Part shown: piece after piece, positions 24,201-35,720 of the stretch | Position numbering within the stretch: position 1 is the first letter of the stretch | Layout: each line of letters opens with the position of its first letter | DNA from: Adiantum capillus-veneris | Taxonomy: Eukaryota; Streptophyta; Polypodiopsida; Polypodiales; Pteridaceae | NCBI GenBank assembly: GCA_014529385.2 | Contig: CM043953.1 | Coordinates: 68,322,372-68,386,371, forward strand | DNA: 64,000 nt | Direction of reading: 5' to 3' | Notes under the pieces: model-generated | Told to the model about the DNA's origin: nothing | Seen by the model: only the letters and a program-made list of their open reading frames with translations | The model's database searches: none | Made by a program: the position numbers and the translations under genes

Positions 24201-24900
24201 TCACAGTGCATAGTTGTCACCTTTTTTCATCATCCGCACACCTGGCACTCAGCTTTTCCCAATAATGCATCCCGCCACCATGTGAAGTGGCCCCAAAAGA
24301 TGGTCCTCATGATGACCTTTCTGCATAATTATCACAAGAAAACACCCATGTCGTGTCTGTACTTATCCATGTGCAAATATTGACCCATTCGATCGCCTGA
24401 CGCCACTAGATGCCATCTGACGCACCTGCTTACCTCATGTCGTCGGCCCGCGAATAGCTTCCTCGAGAAGTTTTACGCGCTACCAACTCCTCATTATTGT
24501 AGAAAAAACACACTGGTACTGGTAATAGTAAAAATCGATGCACTATGTACATGGTGTCCTACCTATACACATGTGGGCCCCACGTAACCACCTGACTAAG
24601 GAAAATGGGCAATCCTTTATTCGATGCACCATGCATGTGTATGTACATATGCGCAATCCCTTGCTCCAAAAAACTCCTGACAACGTCGTAATCCCGAATA
24701 ATCTTTGAGTATGCAAATTAATTTTTTTAATCAAAACATCTTTCAATCAAAATCAAAAAAGATTTGGATTAAAACGTACTTATAAAAAAATATATTGTCG
24801 ATATCGATCAAAACTACGATTGCCTCTAGATTTTGGGAGACTACCAGCAAAAGAGCCCACTTAGCTATAGTCTACCCATAAACAGGTAGAGAACTATTGA
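21225..24900. other. Unassigned sequence with LTR-like promoter motifs
   Basis: No recognisable gene. TATA-like motifs are at about 21720 (GTTTATATAAAGGG) and about 22136 (ACTATATATAAAGGGGG). The second is followed by a C-run and a CT-rich patch, and both would suit LTR promoters. 23540-24500 is CA-rich and then G/C-balanced, unlike its AT-rich surroundings, and could be another LTR. None of these has a second copy in the window, so no element is called. Confidence 0.4.
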
Positions 24901-25249
24901 GGTATAGTTTTTGTCATTGATTTTATGAGTACTAACTTGTTCTTGTGTGTTGTGCCAAACTCGTGTAGTGTAGCAGTTCCTCACTATAGAGTTGGCTTGA
25001 AGGCTATAGGCCACTTCGTGGTGTGCAAGCATTTGGCTCACTCTAGACGTGAGTAGAATTTAGTATTTCTTCCCATGTTGTGTGTCCATATGGCTCACTT
25101 TAGGGAGGGGTCTTAGGATAGACTTAGATTCTCCTTGGTGTGGGGCAGTACTTTATCTCTCACCTCATAATTGAGTTAGAATTTAATGGTCGACTCGTGG
25201 AGTGCAGTAGGCATGATGCTACACCTCTCACTTCAGATTGACATATAGG

Positions 25250-25895
25250 GTTCTCAATTTTAGATAAGGACACATCGCCATTTGTACTGCATAGAAACAC
25301 AAGGGTGACACTCATCAAACAAAGAGTGGAGAGATTCATATTGCATGCCCTCTTCATCTTTGTGTGATGCACCAATCACCCTTGTGCTTTAGACTCCATA
25401 AACATTGCATTGCTCATCACTGGATGACTTGGTGTTGCCTTGGTTGTAGGTAAATACAATGTTTGGCTTGCATCTAAGATTGTTAAGTTGTCCGATAATG
25501 GTTGTGTTAAGAGTTACACACACTTCATCAAGGACTAGATTAGGTCACATTATCGCTAGTACTACATAAAAATACACTAGGTCACATTATCGCTAGTACT
25601 AGATTAGGTCACATTATTGCTAGTACTACATAGAAATATGAGGGTTATGCTTGTCAACCTAAGAGTGGAGAGATGCATACATATTCCCTCTTCATCATAG
25701 CATGACGCCATTACCTTTGTACTTTCTAACCCATAGATACGTCATTTTTTATCACTAGATGACTTGGTTTTGTCTTGGATATTGATGCATATGATGTTTG
25801 TTGTGAATGTGAGATTGTTGAGCTATCCGCTGATGGCTCGTTGATGGTTGTGTTTTGAGTTCCACACACTTCATCAATTATTAGATTGATCAAAC
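25250..25895. repeat. Diverged tandem duplication, ~340-350-bp units
   Basis: 25250-25550 and 25590-25895 match with a period of 339-346 bp. Shared phrases include CATAGAAA, AGAGTGGAGAGAT, CCCTCTTCATC, CACTGGATGACTTGGT (CACTAGATGACTTGGT in the second copy) and CACTTCATCAA. A shorter repeat (ACTAGGTCACATTATCGCTAGTA) with three iterations lies between them at about 25540-25630. Confidence 0.7.
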
Positions 25896-26078
25896 TATCG
25901 ATCAACATTACAATAGCGTCCAAGCCTTGTGCTGAGCGTACACCACACAAGCTCGACTATTCACATGTACACTCCTTCACCCATTAAGGTGTATTTTCTA
26001 TCACTCTACATTCACCCCTACGCACATAAGAAGGTCTAGTTTCTTGTGATGATCATACCTCACACTCGTAGCCTGTTC

Positions 26079-26196
<118 letters not shown>

Positions 26197-26989
26197 CATG
26201 CGCGCTTTTTGTCTCTCTTTAAACTTTCAATCATTTATTATATCGTGTATGGTTTGCAATCATAACATAGTGTTTTTGGCTCCAAATTATAACATAGTGT
26301 TTATGCTTCACAATCATGAAATGATATTGATAGTTTGCATTCATAACATAAGATCTATACATTGAAATTAGATCTTATAGATATGGCAGACTCCAAGTTG
26401 GCAACACATTAGTGAAATTTTGACTCTGAGGTTATAGTGCACCACTTTCACCAAATGTTAGAGACTGATCTTTGTTGTTGTCTACACCCTTCAGCTCTAG
26501 AGCATTATTACTAGTTCATAGAGACTTCAACCAAGTCTGTATTTAAGTAACTCTAGACTTCAACCAAGAATGTATTTGAGCAAATCTAGATCCTATTTGT
26601 GCTTACTGCTTTTGATATACCACTAATGACATTAGGCTCATTATTAAACATGGTCAAGCAATCTATTGGGCAGTTTGCAAAGACATTTAGGGAGCTAAAA
26701 AATCATGATATTACGACTTTGTTGAGCATAGATACTCACATACAACTTGTGCAGCAGTTGTATACTGAGTTTAAGAGCAGAAGAAGTTGTAAAGATCAGT
26801 AAAGTGTGCGAGAGTGGAAGCTAGCTCTTCTAGTGTTTTTTGAAGATCCAAGAGCCACCATTGGAGCAGAGCCTACTATCAGTGCATCCATGACTTTAAA
26901 TAAGTCACAGATCCCCCACGTTTTACATCCTTTGCAAGATATTACCATCTTCAACATACAGGCTCCGCACGACCTTGGAGACGGCCATA
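26197..26989. other. No recognised feature
   Basis: Short repeated phrases built on CATAACATAGTGTTT occur near 26255-26350. There is no domain-bearing ORF. Confidence 0.45.
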
Positions 26990-27537
26990 TCCTTGGAAAT
27001 CAAGCAGTAGGCAGAGGAGGGTGGAATGGAAAATTTTGGGAACTGACGAGCAAAAGAGCCATAGAGGGTGGGATTGGCCTGTCGATTATAAATTGCTTCC
27101 ATGGGGTTTGGGATTTTTGATTATGGGTTTGCAAATCAAGAGGCATACTAACGATGGAGTATGAAACCAATCTTCTAGTTGCCAGCATCAAGTGTTCATA
27201 ATTGATTTGAATTTATTTTCCACTGGTATTTGGGTTTTGAGTTGCAATTTTCTTTTGGTATTTCTCTCCAATGATCTCTATATCTTCTTACTAACACCAA
27301 ATTGGTCCAAAGTATACGCGTTTTCCTTGGTTGTTTGTGCCTCGACTGATTATCCTACAGCTAGAAGCCTGTTGCTTTCCCGATCGACCCAAGAGATCCG
27401 CACACTCCAGCATTTTTGGTGAATCCGTCATGAAACTGATTGGGGTGGATGGAACCAGCCATGTTGACAAGCCGAGAGAAAGAGATGCAGTAGATTATGG
27501 GAACAATGGCTACTATTTTGCAGTAGCTGCTACAAAC
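26990..27537 (+). mobile_element. LTR family X, copy 3: LTR, PBS-like site and start of internal region
   Basis: The stretch is the reverse-oriented counterpart of the X LTRs at 34594 and 38371. It shares GGGTGGGATTGGCCT, CATGGGGTTTGGG, GGGTTTGCAAATCAA and the CTTCTTACTAACACCAAATTGG phrase in pieces. The LTR ends CACTCCAGCA at 27412 and is followed by a TTTGGTG PBS-like site, then a reading frame with the phrase PRERDAVDYG. In X copy 1 the same place reads PRERDAADYG. It stops abruptly at 27537, where family Y LTR sequence begins. Confidence 0.7.
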
Positions 27538-27615
27538 GGATGTGTGGCTTTGCCCTGCAAAATACCCGAAACAATATATTTCTAAGCATGAATGAATGAA
27601 TTTGCAGAGTACTTG
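27538..27615 (-). repeat. Fragment of LTR family Y
   Basis: It matches, in reverse complement, the last ~85 bp of the Y LTR at 60415-60901: TGCTACAAACGGATGTGTGG, CCCTGCAAAATACCCGAAAC and AAGCATGAATGAA. The junction with X lies at the same X position as the Y insertion at 60415. It is truncated where the LINE begins. Confidence 0.7.
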
Positions 27616-28264
27616 AACTAGGAAAGACTATTCAACTGGATATTCTCTCTGTGCCTGTTCCATGCACTGAAAATTGACCTCAGCAGGTCTGAACCAACTA
27701 CCGAAATGGTAATCTTCCCGAAGAAGATTGAGGTTGTCGTGAGGTGAGTCTAGGCTGGGTGGCCTGTGATGAAAAACCTGTGAACCTTTCTAAAGAGGAG
27801 TCTAACCCATTCCTCCTCAGGTTGAGATAGGGCGGTAACCACCAATTTGATAGCCATCTTGTCTGCTATATGGTTTAAATTTTGGATTCCCAGTCCTCCT
27901 GAACCTTTAGGTAGGGTATAGATATCCCATGCGACCTTGGGTGCCTTCTTAATGAACGGGTCTCCGGCCCACAAGAAATTCCTAGATATCTTCGAAATTC
28001 TGAGCAGATGGCAGCTGGGAGGTCTCCAACACCCAAAGAAGAACAATACATAAGCGTTGAGGAAGTGGTTGATGACCACTACCCGGCCAACCAGAGAGTG
28101 TTGGAAACCAATCCACCTGCTGAGCTTAGATTGGAATTTGTTGCACACCCAATCCCACCTAGCCTTAAGAGAGACACCGAACCCCTTAGGGATCCCAAGA
28201 AGACAAAATATTTCTCCTTCCTTGATAACCTTATAGCCAGCTTGAGCAATCCAGTCAGGAATGG
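27616..28264 (-). pseudogene. LINE ORF2 C-terminal region
   Basis: Minus-strand frames continue the RT-associated C-terminus: RINHSKTEIF just after the RT domain, then LSRWIGFQHSLVGRVVVIN, FLWAGDPFIKKAPKVAW and KGSGGLGIQNLN. The last two are typical of plant LINE ORF2 downstream of RT. An in-frame TAG at about 27749 replaces what is probably a Trp. The frame beyond it still shows GSDLLRSIFSA before the sequence is lost at the Y junction. Confidence 0.7.
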
Positions 28265-29221
28265 CTATCTAGGAAAAGATCTCTGTTTTGCTATGATTAA
28301 TCCGAGATCCAGAGGCCAAAACTCTACTAAAGTAGCTTCCTCGTTTGCTAGAAGTCCATTAGTGTCGTCAGCAAACTGGGAGAGACACTGGTGAACTTCA
28401 GACCCTGGAATGGAAATACCCTTGATGAGGCCTTTAGTCATTCTATCCTTAACCAGGCAATTTAAGGAGTCAGCAGCTATGGCAAATAAAAGCGGGGCCA
28501 AAGGACAACCTTGCCTAACAGACCTTGCCAGGTTGAACACCTCAGACAAGCTGCCATTCAGAGATACCCTTGCTCTTTCATTACCCATAAGAGTTTGAAC
28601 AAAAAGAACCATCCTGTTACCAAAGCCCATGGCTTCCAGACACCTGAGAATAAATGACCATTCCAGCCGATCATAAGCTTTGTCAAAGTCTATCTTGACA
28701 AACACAAAGTCTTGTCCAGATTCTGAAGCGTGTTCAAAACCTTCCCACATAGAGATCACTGCCTCCACAATTTTCCTCCCTTTAATGAATCCCTTTTGTT
28801 CCTTAGAAATCCAGTGCATGAGCAAGATGGTAACACAATTGGCCACAACCTTAGCAAGAATCTTGTAAGCTGTGTTCAACATGGTCAAAGGGCGCCAATT
28901 GGAGAGGTCATCTTTGACACCTCTTTTATGAAGAATCTTGATGACTCCGGTGTTGATAGCACACGAGAGAGCTTTATGGACCAGAGATTCTTCCTAGATT
29001 GCAAGCAAAAAGAGAGAAGTTAGCTCTTTAAATTGTTGGAAAAATTCCGACGGAAGACCATCCAGCCCGGGAGTTTTATTGGGCTTGAGATTTTCTATAG
29101 CCTGGTAGATGTTTGAGATAGACAGGGGAGATTCAGCCCTCACTGCTTCATTTGGAGGAATGACTTTAGGCCTACAGGAGAGGGTTACAATTCGAGCCTC
29201 TACTGCTTCTGTAGTAAACAA
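28265..29221 (-). pseudogene. LINE ORF2 reverse transcriptase domain
   Basis: One frame, interrupted by a single TAG near 28994-28996, carries the RT motifs in order. These are NLKPNKTPGLDGLPSEFF, DLSNWRPLTMLNTAYKILAK, QKGFIKGRKI, VFVKIDFDKAYDRLEW, SVRQGCPLAPLLFAIA and the catalytic FADDTNGLL near 28330. FADD is the usual LINE form of the active site. The enzyme would copy LINE RNA at a nicked target. The nonsense codon and flanking frameshifts make the copy inactive. Confidence 0.87.
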
Positions 29222-30423
29222 TTCAGCACGGCTAAAAAGAGACTCGAAATGGGCCTGAACAAATTCCAGATTCCGCTTATCCGACTCAATGGGCTGGGCA
29301 GCTTGTCTATGACGTTTTTCTTTCTAATGGATTTGAACATCTCTTTTGTATATCTATCGACCTTGCCGGCCCACCATTGCTTAAAGAAGACTAAAGAGTG
29401 GGCCAGTAGAACCTCCTCTTGAATTTTGAGTTGGCTTTGAAGTGAAGAATTGACCGTGTGGGTAGCCACTGAAGGAGGGGAAGCTTCTAGCTCGGCTAAC
29501 TCGTCATACATCTTGTCTCTTGTCTTTTTCTTGATCAGGGAAACCTCTTTTTTGAAGAGGATAAGTTTTTGTTGGGTATCATTAACAACATTACTCCAAG
29601 CACGGGCTAGGGAGCGATGCACAGAAAATGCATGATCCCAGATGTGGGAAATAGCCTCCTGAACAACAGGAAGTTTGAACAGGGAAGGATCAGTATGGAA
29701 CCAACTGTTCCTTACTTTGGAATCCTTGTCATCCAGAGTAAAGACTAATGGATAATGGTCCGAGATGCAAGTGTTATACTTAGGTTTAGCCTTGACCCTG
29801 GAGAAGGAATTAGCAATAGACAATTCAATGTAGCACATGTCCATCCGAGCCTTCCTAGCCAGTTCCCCTTTTCCATAATTTTGCCAAGTGAACTCCCCTA
29901 TGGTGCCAGCATCCCATAACTGATGATCGGACTTGAGAGAGTCCCATGCTTGAGCTTCGACCCCTCGAATGGTGATGCCTTTATGAAGGAAACGGTCCTC
30001 CAGAGCTTCGACCATATTGAAGTCTCCCACGAGGATAAGCGGTTCGTTAAGGTCTGCAAGAGTGTTCCACGTCTTGGTGCGGTCCAAATTAGATCCCCCA
30101 GTATAGACACCTACAAGTCTAGCATTATAGGGATGAGGGAGGACAACCGAGCACCAATTGTGCCCGCTTGCAGTAGACAATTGAGTGGACTTGAATTCTT
30201 CAGGAACGCCAATGACGCATCCTCCCGACCCCTGGGGGTGAGAGTCCACCAGCCAGAAGTGCTTCTTAGAGACATTTGCTAAGGCTCGTTCAAGCTCGGG
30301 GCCAGAGGTCTTAACCTCTTGGAGCACAATACAATCCACCGGGTTGTTCTTGAGCCATGAAGCTATGCGTTTGACTTTGAGGGGGTCAGTCAAACCCTTT
30401 ACATTCCAAGAAAGCACTTTCAT
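29200..30423 (-). pseudogene. LINE ORF2 endonuclease domain
   Basis: The ORF2 start ATG at 30423 overlaps the ORF1 stop as ATGA. The 407-residue frame has all main AP-endonuclease-like residues: Asn7 in SWNVKG, Glu36 in VLQEVK, Asp134 and Asn136 in LVGDFNMVE, and SDHYP at 221-225. The endonuclease nicks target DNA to prime reverse transcription. From about residue 365 (near 29320) the frame is lost; the correct continuation (SLFSRAELFTTEAVEARIV) is in another frame and joins the RT ORF. This domain alone looks intact. Confidence 0.87.
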
Positions 30424-31947
30424 TTGGAGGCTCGCTTATTCTTACCACTGCCTGAGTGGTGCGGCGGAGTCTGAGCCACATTGGCATGATTTCTTTTGTT
30501 GTCTTTCAGCACTTCCATAGGGGTTGGACCCAAGGGGAGGGGAATCAAAGCAGACTCGACCACCGGTCTGTTTTCTTTGTTGAGGTCTGGGAGCGGTTGG
30601 CTGTCCATGTTGTTAACCTCTTCTTCTAACCAAGCATCTACTGCTGGCCCCTGAGGCTGAGTGGGAGGGATGAAATCTCCAGAGTCTTCTGAATTAGAGT
30701 CCACAAATTCCTGGAGCCTTGCCAGGACCGCGAGCCTATTAGAAGATTTGCCTTTGTATTCTTGTCTCCTAGTCGTGCTAGCTTTGTTACCAGACAGGTT
30801 AGCCCGAGGCTTGGGTGGATGCTGACCATTGACTGGACGGGGTGGTTTAGCCTGGTTAGTTACTGGGTTTGAGGGAGCCTGGGTGTTAGTGTGACGGGGC
30901 GGGGGGAGGGGCTTTGAGTGAGCAAGCCCTAACGAAGTGTCCTTGTTTACCACAAAGGAAACAAGTGTCGGGGAGGTATTTGTAATCGATAGGTTGGTCA
31001 AAAACCTCCCCATCATCAATCTGGATCTCGATGGAAGGGGGAAGATTGGCTGGGCTAGAGATGTCCATCTCTACAAGCACCTGCGGGTGCCATGCAGGGT
31101 TGTACCAGTCTAGCCTTGGACGACCACCTAACACTTTACCTAGTTGACCCGCAATGGGACCAAGGTGGCTATACAGGTGCAGAGGGAGATTAGGGAATTC
31201 AACCCAAACCAAGTAATTCCTTGATGCAGAGGTTTCGGGGTTAAATTCTTTGTTCCACCGAAATAGGTAAAGAGGAGAGTTGCAAATAACCCATTGCCCA
31301 TAACTTAGAGCTTGAAACGCCATAGCCTGATCTCTGAAAACAAAAAGGAAGTGGTTCTTGGGAAGGCATTGAATGGAATCCACTTCAATACCCCGCGCTG
31401 TCGACTGTTGCTTTATCCATGCTTTAAGCATATAGGCTGGGAGCCGAGGACCCGCCAGCAGACCTACTAGGGCTCGACTTTATAGGTCCTTTTCGACCTT
31501 CCTGACTTGGGAAGAAGGTAACATGACTGACGGCTTACCTTGAGTAGCTTTTCCTTGGCTAGGGTGAGAATGTCCTTGGCAGTTTCCATGTTCATGTTCC
31601 GAATGTAGGCTTCCTGCGGCAGCTGGTCCAATAGGCTCTTGATCTCCTCTTGGTGGGCCTCTGAGAGATTCGCCGCCATCAAAACGAGCTCTGTTTTGCA
31701 GGAGTTGGTGCCTGTCAGACAAGGCTTGCATGAGCTTATTAGCGAGGTCTAGGGGAAGGATCTTGGAAATAAGGGGGTCCGAGCTTGATAAGACTTGAGG
31801 GGGGCCTATTGGAGCCAGCTGTCCAAAAGGGGCATTGGGGAGAAGGAGGGACGTCCTGTGAGCGAGAGGATTGATAGCATCCCACGCGTTGGTAGAGGTC
31901 GCTTGAAGTTGCACGAGGGGACGCTGGGATAGTGATGGCGCGGACAT
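30420..31947 (-). pseudogene. LINE ORF1 (DUF4283-like region and CCHC zinc knuckle)
   Basis: Three frames make up ORF1. The N-terminus starts at 31947 (MSAPSLSQRPL) and shifts frame near 31680 into NLSEAHQEEIKSLLDQLPQEA. A third part at 31431-30886 has DQAMAFQALSYGQWV, YLVWVEFPNLPLHLY and the CCHC knuckle CFLCGKQGHFVRAC. The C-terminus at 31019-30420 is Pro/Lys-rich and ends SGSGKNKRASK. The order matches plant L1 ORF1 proteins of the DUF4283 plus zinc-knuckle type, which bind the element RNA. Confidence 0.8.
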
Positions 31948-31995
31948 CCGGCCGGCAGGGCAGGCACGAGAGGGGTTAGAGCACTACGCCATCGC

Positions 31996-32688
31996 CAAAA
32001 CAGGAGTGAGTTGTTTTGCCATGATTCGAAGCTAGTCTTAATTATGCACTAAAATATTCAAGAGGGAGAGGTTTACCCCTACCATGTGCAAATGCCCTCT
32101 TATGGTTTTTTTGAGGTACAACTGAATTTAAGAGATTTAGAGAGGCACGCCGGAGTTCGAGCCAGGTCCTTGGGGCACGTCTACATATGCATCCTTCTAC
32201 CCAAGCCCGCTCTCAACAACAACAAAACGTTGCCTCCATTTCTCAACTTTGTTAATTTTGACAAAGTTGGAAATTACATCTTCTACCCTCGATTTTTGAC
32301 ATGTAGCTAGGCTGCAACACACGATGACTGCATGCACTTAATTACACCCATCTAGGATTGTCGACGAGAGGCGGGGGTTCTACTCCCTCTAATGCTAAAC
32401 TACCCTCACACTCCCCTCGTTACTAAATCCCACGGTGGCTTTAATGAAGGCCCTATCATGGGATCGATGACGAGCATCTGCACACGTGAGACTGGAGGCG
32501 AAGTCGGCCGTCCGATTTTATTGAAGCGTATCTGAGTTTATTTAATTTTGTCCTAGTTTACTTTTCCATGCCAAAGTTCACTCTATGTAAATATGTTTAT
32601 GACTTGTGGACAACAAAAGCCATGCGCACACATGGTTAAGGCATTGGGCTCCTATGGTGCATGCTTGAGTTCAAAACTTTAAGGAAAC
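31996..32688. other. Unassigned flank with possible SINE-like motifs
   Basis: Near 32632-32676 the sequence has TGGTTAAGGCATTGG and, about 35 bp later, TTGAGTTCAAAAC, which resemble the A and B boxes of tRNA-derived SINEs. A similar GAGTTCGAGCC phrase is near 32153. No poly(A) tail or target-site duplication is evident. The rest shows no gene. Confidence 0.3.
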
Positions 32689-33089
32689 GCCTCGTTGATT
32701 TTTTGTTGACTCTCTGATCTCCTCGAGATCCGTGCACATTGCTCCTGACCATTGATCTCATGATCGGATCTTCATTAAAGACCTTGTGGGCTTTAGTGTT
32801 GAGGTTACACACCCATACATGACACGCCTCGTTGATTTTTTGTTGACTCTCGGATCTCCTCGAGATCCGTGCACATTGCTCCTGACCATTGATCTCATGA
32901 TCGGATCTTCATTAAAGACCTTGTGGGCTGTAGTGTTGAGGTTACACACCCATGCAGGACATGCCTCATTGATTTTTTGTTGACTCTCCGATCTCCTCGA
33001 CACGCGTGCACATTGCTCCTGACCATTGATCTCATGATCGGATCTTCATTAAAGACCTCGTGGGCTTTAGTGTTGAGGTTACACACCTA
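32689..33089. repeat. Three-copy tandem repeat, 137-bp unit
   Basis: Units start at 32689, 32826 and 32963. Each contains GCCTC(G/A)TTGATTTTTTGTTG, GATCTCATGATCGGATC and GAGGTTACACACC. The period is exactly 137 bp. The unit length is not a multiple of three, so the short ORFs crossing it change frame from unit to unit and are not evidence of coding. Copies differ by a few bases, so the expansion is fairly recent. Confidence 0.92.
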
Positions 33090-33142
33090 ACATCCACCTT
33101 GATGGTTTGACCACGTCTGATGCTTTTTGACAAGGGCAGGTG

Positions 33143-33493
33143 CTACGGTGATACAAAGACATTCATGGCATTCGGTGGGCTACATTCACCTTTACAAATT
33201 ATAATGTGGTGAGGGTTAAAGGCAAAGGTTGACATGGAGGCTGTCACTATATGACCATCGCCAGCTCGATTGGAAAAGTCGTAACAGTGAAGCACACCCC
33301 CAATTTCAAACGCTCTAGACGCTTTGACTCTTTGGGCTATCTCATGCAAACTAGTTAAGAGTGAGCTTTGAGAATTATGACTCTCTCCCATTAATGACAA
33401 TTTCGTAATAGAATGTCCTCGTCCATAGCCTTCAAGAGTTGACATTGCAAGTGTCTTGTTTGTATTTGTTTCGTGAACTTCATAAAAAGGCAC
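33143..33493 (-). CDS. Unrecognised 116-codon ORF
   Basis: An uninterrupted minus-strand frame begins MPFYEVHETNTNK. It has mixed, protein-like composition, including HEIAQRVKASRAFEIGG and NRAGDGHIVTASMS. I do not recognise a family. No promoter, partner ORF or repeat context supports it as a gene. It may be a fragment of an element or chance. Confidence 0.2.
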   Translation of the reverse strand: MPFYEVHETNTNKTLAMSTLEGYGRGHSITKLSLMGESHNSQSSLLTSLHEIAQRVKASRAFEIGGVLHCYDFSNRAGDGHIVTASMSTFAFNPHHIIICKGECSPPNAMNVFVSP

Positions 33494-34593
33494 GCAAGTT
33501 GCTAGCGGAAATTTATGGCTCTCGAGAGTCCAAGGTTATAGTTGATGGTTTTCATTGCAAATAGATTTTCATTGTACATAGTAGTGCATACCTCTTACTC
33601 CTTAACCCTTTACAATGCTCACGTATCCTCTTGGTTAAAAATGAAGAATCCCAGCTGTAATCTCATTGGACTTCAATTTCCAAGTTGGGCATTTTAGTTA
33701 GAAATCCCTTGCATATCCCTTAAATGTTGGCATTAATCTTTGACTTAACCTTAACAAAATTATATTGTGGAAAAGGGGGGACTATCGAGCTGCATGAAAC
33801 ACATTGATGCTTAACTGCACCTTGCATTCTAGAACCCACCTGCTTGATCACATTCTCTATTTTACAACTACAAGTGTGTGACCCGTCCTCCGGACGCGGG
33901 GGGGGGGGGGGGGGGGGGGTGGGTGGGTGGGTGGGTTGGGTTGGGTTTGTAAGCAGTGTGTGTTTTGGTGTGTCTCTGCATAAATCTATGCCCAAATCTT
34001 TCTTTTTCAGTTGTTGTTTGCATAGATTTGTTGTTGTCATAGTTTAGATATACTGTTTTTTGTTGTGATTAGATGTTCTATTAATGTTCATTTTTTATTT
34101 AATTGTTCTCAAGTTTTTATCTCTTGATTTTTAAAAAGGTTCGCCTTAAATCATCCTTTGTGTAAAATCTATACTTTTTGCAATTTCTAGAAAATAATAT
34201 GTAATTTGTTACAATCACTAAGAAAAGCAAAGAAAAATAGAACACCACGCATCTGGTTGTGTTTTTTTGAATTGACCCAAAAAAAAAAGACTCCAAATCT
34301 CGTGTAGGAAAGTAAAAGAAAAATCCCCAATATTCCCAGTCCCCATCCCCATCTTCGAGCTCGAACATGAGCACGATCTTGGTCTTGGTTTTATGATAGT
34401 AGCAATACATAATTTCATATATATACACTACTCCTTGAAGAGTGGAATGGGGCATGTGGCATAAAGGCTCCTCCTTTTCCCTCCACAAGCCTCCTGTAGA
34501 ATTTTCCCTTTTGCCTACACACCCAAGTAGAAATTGACTATTTTGGGGGTTACGAGAGCTTTGGGTAGCCTAATTGTGTGCTATAAAGCACGA
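33494..34593. other. Unassigned sequence with a G homopolymer
   Basis: A G run of about 22 bp at 33898-33919 passes into (GGGT)n. The rest is AT-rich with no domain-bearing ORF. It lies immediately left of the X LTR start at 34594. Confidence 0.5.
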
Positions 34594-35120
34594 TGTGAGA
34601 GTGTGTATATCTCCAGGGTTGAATGGGAAAGCGTCGGGCTTCTAGCTGTAGACAGATATTCAGCAGAGGCACAAACCAAGCGAAATGCATATAGCTAGGA
34701 CTAATTTGGTGTTAGTAAGAAGACGTAGAGATGATTACAGAGAAATCCCAAAAGAAAATCACAACTCGGGACACAAATGCCAGTGAACAATAAATTTAAA
34801 TCAGTTATCAACACTTAATTGATGTTGGCAATCAGAAGATGCTTCCAACAATTTGATATCTAAAACCCTGTTACAAATCGGTTGTATACTCCATCATCAG
34901 TATGTCTGTTGATTTGCAAACCCATAATAAAAAATCCCCAACCCCATGGAAGAAATCAGTAATTGCGAGGCCAATCCCACCACGTATAGCTCCTTTGCTT
35001 GTGAGCTCCCAAAATCTTCCCTTCCGTCCTCTGCTCGATTAATTTTTTGCCCGCTCTTCAAATTGTAGAAGGCGTCCCCTTTGTACTACTTGAAATCCTT
35101 TCAATATAGCTGAACTCCCA
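34594..35120 (-). repeat. X unit 1 3' LTR
   Basis: Matches 38371-~38900 in order: the TGT(T)GAG start, GGAAAGCG, TGTAGACAGAT, TTGGTGTTAG, TTAATTGATGTTGGCAATCA, TTGCAAACCC and the CCACC...ATAGCTCC phrase. The right boundary is unclear because the final ~60 bp match weakly. Confidence 0.6.
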
Positions 35121-35439
35121 CAATATTCCCCTCAATTCTAGCTTCCAATGATGATTATCAATTCTTACACCTTCGCCTTTTGAGTTACCTCCCCTCACGG
35201 CTTTCTGTTCCAAAGAGCATGATATTCCTTGATTCTTGTACTCCTCGCCACTACTCTTCTCATGCTGTTTTTCCTTCCTATCTATCTCCTCATGCCAATC
35301 ATGTTTCTTCTTCCTTCATCCCATTCAACCTCTCTTCTCTCGTTAACTTTCCCCTTTATTTTTGTTGTCGCTTACACCGGATAGGGGCTCCATGGAATTC
35401 TATACAACTCCCGCTTCATGGTTGTGCTCGTTCGGGAAC

Positions 35440-35720
35440 GGTACTGCCTGCCATGAGCTCCTCATTCCATATTCTGGACAACAAGCCCATCAAGGACTTG
35501 GTGTGCTCCAACAAGTACACCATACTTGACATATATAACATCCACAACAATGCTAAGGACAACATGTTGCTCCGACAACCTCCCACATCAATTAAAGCAA
35601 AACCAAATTCCATGATCAACATAAGTGCTTGCATTAGTGAAGGTACCACATTTAAGATCATAACCACCAATGTAGTGCCGAATACAACTTTCTCATCCAC
35701 CAAAGCATTGAAAATCACTC
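35440..35720 (-). pseudogene. PPR gene fragment inside X unit 1
   Basis: One minus-strand frame reads YVKYGVLVGAHQVLDGLV, which fits the PLS-type pentatricopeptide pattern in which a ...MYxKCG ending is followed by a ...A..V.D.L start. A neighbouring frame reads LKCGTFTNAS just upstream, another repeat junction. Frameshifts and a stop after QNME disrupt it. PPR proteins bind organellar RNA and are hugely expanded in some land plants. The match is short and by eye only. It lies toward the 3' LTR of X, as does the better PPR fragment in unit 2. Confidence 0.5.

Larger units (their letters stand above)
27616..31995 (-). mobile_element. L1-type LINE retrotransposon, near full-length coding, 3' truncated
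   Basis: Two adjacent ORFs read on the minus strand. ORF1 has a nucleic-acid-binding region and a CCHC knuckle; ORF2 has an apurinic-type endonuclease and a reverse transcriptase. ORF1 stop and ORF2 start overlap as ATGA at 30420-30423. The 5' end is near 31995. The 3' end has no poly(A) (poly(T) on the plus strand) and abuts the Y LTR fragment, so the tail is missing. Frameshifts and TAG codons disable it. Target-site duplications were not found. Confidence 0.85.

Noticed and set aside
27630-27722. Plus-strand frame ALKIDLSRSEPTTEMVIF, resembling a LINE RT phrase
   Set aside because: The minus strand at the same place continues the LINE ORF2 C-terminus (GSDLLRSIFSA) after a TAG, which fits the surrounding minus-strand LINE better; the plus-strand match is probably chance.
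32689-33089. CRISPR-like array
   Set aside because: Units are contiguous 137-bp repeats with no unique spacers, in plant nuclear DNA.
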